This document shows positions 1-5,407 of a stretch of DNA of 9,297 bases, one piece after another. The stretch covers positions 1 to 9,297 of the forward strand of contig DAHWKF010000015.1 in NCBI GenBank assembly GCA_027343785.1. Direction: 5' to 3'. Made by a program: the position numbers and the translations under genes. Every line of letters starts with the position of its first letter. Positions within the stretch are counted from its first letter, which is position 1. The notes below the pieces were generated by a model. That model saw only the letters and a program-made list of their open reading frames with translations. It was not told where the DNA came from and made no database searches. This DNA comes from Leptospirillum sp. GTDB lineage: Bacteria; Nitrospirota; Leptospirillia; Leptospirillales; Leptospirillaceae.

Positions 1-1407
1 TTTATCGACTGGTCCCGAGTCGAGAGGGTGGTAAAAGGACTTCAGACGCGCATTGTGAAGGCCACGCAAGAGGAAGACTGGGGAAGAGTCAAAGACCTCC
101 AGCGTCTTCTGACACGCTCGTTCTTCGGTCGACTTCTGGCCGTAAAGCGAGTGACAGAAAACCAAGGAAAGGCAACGCCGGGTGTGGATGGAGTGATCTG
201 GTCCACCCCGGAATCGAAGATCCGAGCCCTGCCGACTCTGAAACGGGAGGGGTACCAATCCCAACCGCTCCGAAGAGTCTTCATTCCGAAAAGCAACGGC
301 AAGATGCGGCCGCTTGGCATCCCCACCATGAAGGACCGAGCCATGCAGGCGCTTCATCTGCTGTCTCTGGATCCGGTGGAGGAAACGCGGGCGGATGGAA
401 GCTCCTATGGCTTCCGACCGGGGCGGTCGACCGCAGATGCGAGGGAACATCTCTTTATTCTGTTGGCCAGTCGAGCCCGCTCTCCCTGGGTCCTTGAGGG
501 GGACATCGAAGCCTGTTTCGACCGGATCAGCCACGACTGGTTGCTTGACCACGTTCCTATGGACAAGACCATCCTTCGACAGTGGCTGAAGGCAGGAGTG
601 ATTCACAAAGGAGAACTCCAACCCACGAAGTCCGGGACCCCGCAGGGTGGAATTATCTCGCCGGTGCTCGCTAACTGGGCTTTGGATGGTCTCGATGTCT
701 GGCTTAAAACATGGTCGGAAGGAAAAGGCCTCCATCTCGTGCGTTATGCCGATGATTGGATTCTGACCGGGCCTTCGCAAGAAGTCCTGGAAAGGGCCAA
801 GGAGCGTATACAGGAGTTTCTGACGGAACGGGGAATGACCCTGTCTCCGACGAAAACCTATATCGCCCACATCGACGAGGGGTTTGATTTTCTCGGATGG
901 AACTTCCGAAAATACAAGGGGAAGTTGCTGATCAAACCGTCGGAAAAGAATGTGAAAATGCTTCTGACGAAAGTCCGGGATTGGGTCAATGAACACAAAC
1001 AGGCGCGGCAAATCGACGTGATCCGATTCTTGAATCCGCTGATCCGTGGGTGGGCCAACTACCACCGCGGGGCCGTCGCCAAGGAAACCTTTGCCCATGT
1101 GGATTCCAAGATTTTCGAGCTGTTATGGCAATGGGCCAAACGCCGACATCCGGAGAAGTGTTCGCAATGGATCAGCAATCGGTACTTCCAGACGATCGGA
1201 ATCCGGAACTGGATGTTTGCGGACTTTGACGAAAGAAAAGAACGACTGGTGCTGGTAAAAGCCAGTGATACAAAAATCAGGCGACACGTCAAGGTCAGGA
1301 AAGAGGCCAACCCCTATGATCCAAGATGGGAGGAGTACTTCAAAGACCGCCGCAAGCGGAAACTGGAACCGACCGGAACGAAAAGCTGGGGCATGTCCAA
1401 TTTGTGA
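1..1407 (+). CDS. ltrA: Group II intron reverse transcriptase/maturase (LtrA type), 5'-partial
   Basis: Intron-encoded protein that assists splicing of its host intron and copies the intron RNA into DNA at new sites. A GTG lies at 28, but the frame is open to base 1 and the upstream codons read FIDWSRVERV, which resembles the conserved N-terminus of these proteins just before LQ.RI..A; the true start is therefore left of the window. Numbering from the GTG: RT0/RT1 region with TPGVDG (50-55), RPLGIP (94-99), FRPGRS (129-134), first catalytic Asp in EGDIEACFD (D159), TPQGG (204-208), active-site YADD (240-243), and the maturase domain X with NPLIRGWANYHR (336-347). The C-terminus keeps the NPYDPRWEEYF segment (428-438) that in related proteins leads into an HNH endonuclease, but the protein ends about 20 residues later with no CxxC pairs, so it lacks the endonuclease. 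RT motifs are intact, so it could be active. Followed by intron domains V and VI in the same strand. Confidence 0.95.
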   Translation, partial: FIDWSRVERVVKGLQTRIVKATQEEDWGRVKDLQRLLTRSFFGRLLAVKRVTENQGKATPGVDGVIWSTPESKIRALPTLKREGYQSQPLRRVFIPKSNGKMRPLGIPTMKDRAMQALHLLSLDPVEETRADGSSYGFRPGRSTADAREHLFILLASRARSPWVLEGDIEACFDRISHDWLLDHVPMDKTILRQWLKAGVIHKGELQPTKSGTPQGGIISPVLANWALDGLDVWLKTWSEGKGLHLVRYADDWILTGPSQEVLERAKERIQEFLTERGMTLSPTKTYIAHIDEGFDFLGWNFRKYKGKLLIKPSEKNVKMLLTKVRDWVNEHKQARQIDVIRFLNPLIRGWANYHRGAVAKETFAHVDSKIFELLWQWAKRRHPEKCSQWISNRYFQTIGIRNWMFADFDERKERLVLVKASDTKIRRHVKVRKEANPYDPRWEEYFKDRRKRKLEPTGTKSWGMSNL

Positions 1408-1523
1408 AGAGTAATGATGTTGGGAATAAACAACTTCTGAGATCTTCATTCTGCTGTCATCGACAGAGCCACCAAGGTTGGAAAGCGTAACCGGCTCCCG
1501 TCACAGGGGGCTTATGAGGGTTC

Positions 1524-1558
1524 GAGCCGGATGAGTTCGAAAGTCTCATGTCCGGTTC
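1524..1558 (+). ncRNA. Group II intron domain V catalytic hairpin
   Basis: Begins with GAGCCGGATG and ends with TCCGGTTC. The outer stem pairs GAGCCGGA with TCCGGTTC (8 bp including one G-U), with the AGC catalytic triad at the second to fourth positions. A two-base bulge (TG) precedes the 3' strand and the inner stem pairs TGAG with CTCA. The apical part reads TTCGAAAGT. This is the diagnostic ribozyme core element and proves the upstream reverse transcriptase belongs to a group II intron. Bacterial domain V is typically 34 nt; this one counts to 35, the extra base falling in the upper stem, so the tetraloop can be read as GAAA closed by C-G with uneven flanking U residues, or as CGAA with a bulged U. 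Confidence 0.92.
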
Positions 1559-1561
1559 CGA

Positions 1562-1596
1562 GGGGACTGCGGCGTCGTAAGGCTCTGTGGTTACCC
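1562..1596 (+). ncRNA. Probable group II intron domain VI with bulged branch-point A
   Basis: Immediately after domain V, GGG (1562-1564) pairs with CCC (1594-1596), G1565 with T1592, and ACTGC (1566-1570) with GTGGT (1587-1591) through Watson-Crick and G-U pairs. A1593 is left unpaired on the 3' strand, the arrangement expected for the lariat branch point. The fold was made by hand and the distal loop (1571-1586) was not resolved. Confidence 0.65.
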
Positions 1597-1600
1597 GGCA

Positions 1601-1642
1601 AAACCCCCCTGTTTTTTTGTCTAAATTATGCCATCCATTATA
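1601..1642. other. AT-richer seam between group II intron and transposase relic
   Basis: A stretch of about 42 bases containing a C run, a T run (1612-1618) and TAAATTATG. It lies between the estimated intron 3' end and the point where ISAs1 transposase similarity stops (1643). It is more AT-rich than both neighbours and fits neither: read on the - strand it continues the transposase frame as YNGWHNLDKK, not the leucine-rich continuation expected after KTNEIPKLKE. It is either the 3' exon of the intron, belonging to a third element, or deletion debris. No terminal inverted repeat could be assigned. Confidence 0.45.
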
Positions 1643-2846
1643 CTCTTTGAGTTTCGGGATTTCGTTGGTCTTGTCGGGGACCGGGATCTGGGCCAGGGTG
1701 GCCCGGACGGAGGGCAGGAAGGCGGAGAGCAGATGGATCGCCTTCCGGGTGGGGGTTCGGGAGCCCCGGAGGGTCTTTCCGTCGACCGAGATCGCGTCCT
1801 CGGGAAGAAGCGTCTGGTCGAGGAACCACTGCCCCACTGCCTGGGAGAACTCCTCGGGATCCACCGATCCGACGGTGCGCCGGAGGGTGGGTTCGCTGGG
1901 GGGGATGAACAAGAGGGAGTCGGGATGTCGGCGGCATCCCAGGCGTTCCAGAAGATCCTGGGGAAGGGTCTTGACCCATTCGCCCATGGCCCGGAAGGAG
2001 AGAGATCCCGAGATCATGGCGGCGATCGCCACGAGAAGGACCGAGACCTGGGAATGGCGGATCCCCCGTCGCTTCCGGGGGTCGGCGAGACGGGACAAGG
2101 CGTCCCTGAGACTGTGGGACCCTTCGGCCAGGGGAAGGGCGTTCAGGTTGCAGGGCACTCGGAACTCCTTTCCATGCAGGCGGGGAGAAAGAACGGGAGC
2201 GGAGAGCATTTTCTCCCCGTCCCGGATCAGGGGGCGGACCCAGAGGATCTTGGGCGCCCCATGATGCCGATAGACCCCCGAGTGGTAGCCGAACCCCCGG
2301 GTCGCCCCCAGGGGATGCCAGCCGGCCGCCCAATAGCAGGTCCCGGCGAATCGGGAGGGGTCGACGAAGGTCTCGGCCAGAACGACCCGGTGGCCGAAGA
2401 CACGCAGGTAATCCTCCGGAAGACGCCGGCAGGAGAGGGCGAGGACCCGGGAGGCGAGATTCTTGATGCGGAACTCGGGAAGGATCAGGAAGCGCTGGTT
2501 GTTGGCGATGTAGCGGAGACGCGGGATCCGGACCTCGGGCGGCCATTCGAGATACCGATCCCGGTGTCCCGACCGGAAGGCGGCGGATCCCCATCCCACC
2601 AGGGCGACCCAGGTCTCTCCGTGAAGGGCCACATGCTGGAGGGTTTCTCCCGTCAGCCGCCGGAATCCGAGGTAGTGATGGGCGGCCATTTCCTGGTCCC
2701 ACCGGGCTTCCTCCTCCTTCGAGTCCACGGGACGGACGGTCATCGCTGTCAGGGAAATCGGGTCGCTGGTCACCATGGGGTCACGATATCAGAATGTCGG
2801 AGAAAAAGCCAGAGGGGAACCCCGCCCGCTGTCACTCAGACCCCTG
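1643..2846 (-). mobile_element. Partial ISAs1-family insertion sequence carrying a DruA-like domain
   Basis: The element includes the truncated fusion gene and its upstream region. The outer end is tentatively put at 2846 because on the - strand the sequence there starts CAGGGGTCTGAG, and I recall ISAs1-family ends commonly starting CAGGG. The opposite end is not in the window, so no inverted-repeat pair or target duplication can be checked. The inner boundary at 1643 is where transposase similarity is lost. The family call is solid; the outer boundary is a guess. Confidence 0.4.
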
Positions 2847-2878
2847 GGGACTTTGACGTGGCCGTGTCCGGTCACGAT
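2779..2878. repeat. Pair of 9-base direct repeats GGTCACGAT upstream of the transposase gene
   Basis: GGTCACGAT occurs at 2779-2787, touching the transposase start region, and again at 2870-2878, just outside the tentative IS end. Both copies are followed within a few bases by TGTC. It could be a regulatory site, a transposase-binding repeat or coincidence. The sequence between 2777 and 3024 has no convincing gene or promoter. Confidence 0.25.
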
Positions 2879-3024
2879 GTCCGTGGCGCCCTATGATTGA
2901 AAGCTGTTATATTGAAATTTCCCCCTGAAGGGCCCGAGTTGGACGGGAGGATGGCCAGGACAGTCTGTCACGGTTTGTGGTCCTGGGTGTGGGTGGCTTG
3001 ATGGCTTTCTGGAGCCGGTAGCGG

Positions 3025-3495
3025 ATGACAAGATATGTCTTCTGGATGATCGCAATCCTGATATTCGCCGAGCCGCTTCCGGCGTCTTCTGCGGAATTCG
3101 GGCAGGGAGGGATGTCGGTCATCCCCGCCCCCCTGACGCCGTCCACCGTGGCGCCCCCTCCACCACCGCCCCAGCCTTCTCCCCCTGCCAGTCTTCCGGC
3201 ACCTTCTGTCTCTCCTCCGGCGCTTCCAGGTTTTCAAGGGATGACGGGAACGATGCCATTGACGACGAAATCACGGTTGATCGTGCTGACAAATCCCCCG
3301 GGAGCCAAGGTGTTCCTCGGAGGCTTTTTTCTGGGAATGACGCCTTTGAACACACTGCTCTATGCCGGCAACAATGCGATGCTGGAAATTACCGAGGACG
3401 GATACTATCCGGAAAATCTCAGTGTCCTTCTGGCGCCTGGAAAAACCGTCAACGTGCAGTTCCGTATGAAAAAAATAACGGGAATCAACCCGTAA
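3025..3495 (+). CDS. Secreted proline-rich PEGA-domain protein
   Basis: A 156-residue protein of unknown specific role. It starts at ATG 3025, preceded by GGAG at 3011-3014 (about 10 bases upstream, a modest ribosome site). Residues 1-23 form a signal peptide: a short basic start (MTR), a hydrophobic core (YVFWMIAILIFA) and a likely signal peptidase I site after ASSA. There is no lipobox cysteine. Residues about 33-70 are a Pro/Ala/Ser-rich linker including a PPPPPP run, suited to spanning the periplasm or cell wall. Residues about 84-150 are a PEGA domain: LIVLTNPPGAKVFLGGFFLG, then TPL, the ITEDGYYP turn (122-129) and a final beta strand VNVQFRMKK. PEGA domains are surface or periplasmic beta modules thought to bind partners or envelope polymers. 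The gene is followed directly by a strong hairpin and is probably transcribed separately from pgm. Confidence 0.85.
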   Translation: MTRYVFWMIAILIFAEPLPASSAEFGQGGMSVIPAPLTPSTVAPPPPPPQPSPPASLPAPSVSPPALPGFQGMTGTMPLTTKSRLIVLTNPPGAKVFLGGFFLGMTPLNTLLYAGNNAMLEITEDGYYPENLSVLLAPGKTVNVQFRMKKITGINP

Positions 3496-3500
3496 CCTTA

Positions 3501-3531
3501 CCCGGCTGGCATCGCAACGATTCCAGCCGGG
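3501..3531 (+). terminator. Probable terminator hairpin after the PEGA gene
   Basis: CCCGGCTGG (3501-3509) is perfectly complementary to CCAGCCGGG (3523-3531), and three more base pairs (ATC with GAT) continue inside after one mismatch, leaving a five-base loop GCAAC. It starts five bases after the stop codon. The downstream tail is ATTTCC, a weak T tract, so intrinsic termination may be incomplete or the hairpin may protect the mRNA 3' end. The rest of the gap to the pgm start (3532-3680) shows no convincing promoter by eye, although one is expected there. Confidence 0.65.
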
Positions 3532-3695
3532 ATTTCCATCATGTCCGGAAAGGAAACATTTTAGAAGTTTCGGCAGTGAAAGCTGTGATACCCTGAACTT
3601 GGAAGTCCTTCTCCGGGAGGAGAGTGCATCCGGAGCATGTCCGCACCGTTTGAGGTTCTTCCCGATAACATCCTAATCCAGAGAGGAAGTTCTTC

Positions 3696-5354
3696 ATGTC
3701 AGACAGTCCCCTTGCAGGAACCCGCCCCCTTCCCTTCATGCTCACAGACATCCCCCGGCTGGTCAGCGATTACTTCGCCCGGGTTCCGGACCCGGGAATC
3801 CCTGGAGAACGGGTTTCTTTCGGAACATCCGGTCATCGGGGATCTTCGTTTGAGGGAAGTTTCAACGAAAGGCATATTCTGGCGGTCACACAGGCGATTT
3901 GCCAGTATCGGAAGACCCAGGGAATCAATGGCCCGCTTTTGTTGGGGTTCGATACCCATGCCCTTTCCTGGCCCGCTTTTGTTTCGGCACTGGAAGTCCT
4001 GGCGGCAAACGATGTGGAAGTCCTGATCTCCGAGAAAGACGAGTACACCCCTACTCCGGTGATATCCCATGCGATTCTTGTATATAACCGGGGGAGAAAA
4101 ACGGGTCTGGCCGATGGTATCGTCATCACCCCCTCCCATAATCCTCCGAAAGACGGAGGGTTCAAATACGATCCTCCCCATGGAGGACCTGCCGGTCAGG
4201 AGATCACCGGTGTCATCGAAAGACAGGCGAATCTCCTGCTGGAAAAAAATCTTGACGGAGTGCGAAGGATCCCCTTTGCGCGGGCGTTAAAAACGCCCTT
4301 TGTCCGCAGACATGATTTTATGACCCCTTACGTGGAGGACCTGAGTACGGTGATCGACATGGAGATCCTCTCCCGTTCGAAAATCCGGATGGGCGTCAAT
4401 CCGCTGGGGGGGGCCGGCGTCCATTACTGGGGAAGGATTGCCGAACGCTACCGTCTTGACCTGACGGTCGTGAACGACGAAGTTGATCCGACCTTTCGTT
4501 TCATGACACTGGACTGGGACGGACAGATCCGCATGGACCCCTCCTCTCCCTATGCGATGAAGGGGTTTATCGACACCGCCGGGAGTTTTGATATCGCCTT
4601 TGCCTGTGACACCGATCATGACAGGCATGGAATTGTGACCCGATCCGCCGGTCTTCTGCCACCGAATCATTATCTGTCTGTCATGATCGATTCCCTGTTC
4701 CGGACCCGCTCGCGGTGGCCTGTCGCCGTCCGGGTCGGAAAAACGCTGGTTTCAAGCGCCATGATCGACCGGGTGGCACTATCGCTGGGTCGCACCGTTT
4801 ATGAAGTGCCGGTGGGGTTTAAATGGTTTGTGGAGGGTCTTCTGGAAGGAACGCTGGGATTTGCCGGGGAAGAAAGCGCCGGAGCCTCCTTTCTTCGCCA
4901 GGACGGATCGGTCTGGACCACCGACAAGGATGCGATCATCCCCTCCCTCCTGTCCGCCGAGATCATGGCCCGGCAAGCCAAGGATCCCGGAGATCTCTAT
5001 CGGGATCTGGTTTCCCGTTTCGGGGATCCGGTCTACGACCGGATTGAAGCTCCCGCCACGCCATCCGAAAAAGAGCGCCTTAAAAAACTGTCTCCGGAAG
5101 ATGTCACGGTCAAGGAACTGGCGGGTGAGCCGATCAGGAAAATTCTGACCCGCGCCCCCGGCAACGACGCACCGGTCGGAGGGATCAAGGTCATGACCGA
5201 CAGCGGGTGGTTTGCTGCCCGTCCTTCCGGTACGGAAAGCATCTACAAGATTTATGCCGAAAGTTTCAAGGGTCCGACGCACCTGGAGCAGATTCTGGGA
5301 GATGCCCGGAGTTTGGTGGAAAAGGCCCTGTCCGGTCCCGGAAACGATCAATAG
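3696..5354 (+). CDS. pgm: Phosphoglucomutase (alpha-D-glucose phosphate-specific)
   Basis: Cytosolic enzyme interconverting glucose-1-phosphate and glucose-6-phosphate, linking glycogen and sugar-nucleotide metabolism to glycolysis. At 552 residues it has the usual length of the E. coli Pgm type. Motifs: GTSGHRGSSFEGSFNE (43-58, typical N-terminus), FDTHALSWPAF (85-95), the phosphoserine loop TPSHNPP (145-151, catalytic Ser147), the Mg2+-binding DTDHDRHG (305-312; D305, D307, D309), the sugar-binding GEESAGASF (391-399) and the distal phosphate-binding RPSGTESIYKIY (509-520). All key residues are present, so it should be active. The start is supported by GAGAGGAAG at 3681-3689, six bases before the ATG. 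It lies 53 bases upstream of glgP in the same direction, probably in one transcript, so that phosphorylase product is passed straight to the mutase. Confidence 0.96.
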   Translation: MSDSPLAGTRPLPFMLTDIPRLVSDYFARVPDPGIPGERVSFGTSGHRGSSFEGSFNERHILAVTQAICQYRKTQGINGPLLLGFDTHALSWPAFVSALEVLAANDVEVLISEKDEYTPTPVISHAILVYNRGRKTGLADGIVITPSHNPPKDGGFKYDPPHGGPAGQEITGVIERQANLLLEKNLDGVRRIPFARALKTPFVRRHDFMTPYVEDLSTVIDMEILSRSKIRMGVNPLGGAGVHYWGRIAERYRLDLTVVNDEVDPTFRFMTLDWDGQIRMDPSSPYAMKGFIDTAGSFDIAFACDTDHDRHGIVTRSAGLLPPNHYLSVMIDSLFRTRSRWPVAVRVGKTLVSSAMIDRVALSLGRTVYEVPVGFKWFVEGLLEGTLGFAGEESAGASFLRQDGSVWTTDKDAIIPSLLSAEIMARQAKDPGDLYRDLVSRFGDPVYDRIEAPATPSEKERLKKLSPEDVTVKELAGEPIRKILTRAPGNDAPVGGIKVMTDSGWFAARPSGTESIYKIYAESFKGPTHLEQILGDARSLVEKALSGPGNDQ

Positions 5355-5407
5355 ACTGACGACAGGGCGTTGGGTTTCCCAAAAGACCTCGCAGGGGAGG
5401 AGTCAAG

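Larger units (their letters stand above)
1..1600 (+). mobile_element. Group II intron, 3' portion (domains IV-VI with encoded protein)
   Basis: A retroelement ribozyme. Visible parts in order: the reverse transcriptase/maturase frame (inside domain IV), about 115 bases of remaining domain IV sequence after its stop, domain V at 1524-1558, and a probable domain VI at 1562-1596. The 5' half (domains I-III, 5' splice site, exon binding sites) lies left of the window. The 3' boundary is approximate: it is placed 7-8 bases after the bulged A at 1593, as is usual for the branch point, but no standard AY end is obvious there, so it could be off by several bases. The intron runs antisense to the transposase relic on its right, so splicing could not restore that gene from its own transcript. 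Confidence 0.85.
1457..2776 (-). pseudogene. DUF4338 (DruA-like)-ISAs1 family transposase fusion, C-terminally truncated
   Basis: The open frame encodes 439 residues from an ATG at 2776 with no good Shine-Dalgarno. Residues about 25-182 match DUF4338, the domain of the Druantia protein DruA: HHYLGFRRL (33-41), ANNQRFLILP (91-100), IKNLASRVL (104-112), ETFVDPSRFAGTCY (135-148) and WHPLGATRGFGY (153-164). Residues about 221-378 match ISAs1-family transposases: SLRDALSRLADPRKRRGIRH (222-241, the DDE-associated N-terminal domain), the first catalytic Asp in SVDGKTLRGSR (330-340; D332), AIHLLSAF (346-353) and KTNEIPKLKE (369-378). Similarity ends at residue 378 (base 1643). The remaining 61 codons are chance reading through the seam and the antisense intron, so the second Asp and final Glu of the DDE triad are missing and the product should be unable to transpose. 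The DruA-like part is intact in frame. No druB-druE genes are nearby, so this is an IS gene rather than a defence operon. The missing end may lie beyond the intron, left of the window. Confidence 0.82.

Noticed and set aside
1604..1618. Inverted-repeat end of the ISAs1 element at the C run before the T run
   Set aside because: CCCCCCTG here is in the wrong orientation to pair with the CAGGGG end near 2846 as terminal inverted repeats.
1638..2702. Second - strand frame of 354 codons in the same region
   Set aside because: It is an out-of-frame reading of the fusion gene, rich in Pro, Arg and Gly, with no recognisable domain.
1457..2776. Druantia anti-phage system
   Set aside because: Only the DruA-like domain is present and it is fused to a broken transposase. 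No DruB-E components, in particular no large helicase, are in the window, so it is an IS gene relic here.
1628..2896. Long + strand open frame of 422 codons across the transposase relic
   Set aside because: It is the antisense shadow of the GC-rich fusion gene. Its translation is Gly/Pro/Asp-rich without domain motifs, whereas the - strand frame carries clear DUF4338 and ISAs1 motifs.
2897..2913. TTGAAA and TATATT as a promoter for the PEGA gene
   Set aside because: Only five bases separate them, far from the usual 16-18, and no other good partner lies at the correct distance.
3001..3021. Six-codon leader frame (ATG to TAG) before the PEGA gene
   Set aside because: Too short and without a distinct ribosome site or attenuator-like structure; chance is sufficient.
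3650..3677. TTGAGG with CCTAAT as a pgm promoter
   Set aside because: The spacing is possible, but transcription would start within the ribosome binding site at 3681-3689, so it could not serve pgm translation.
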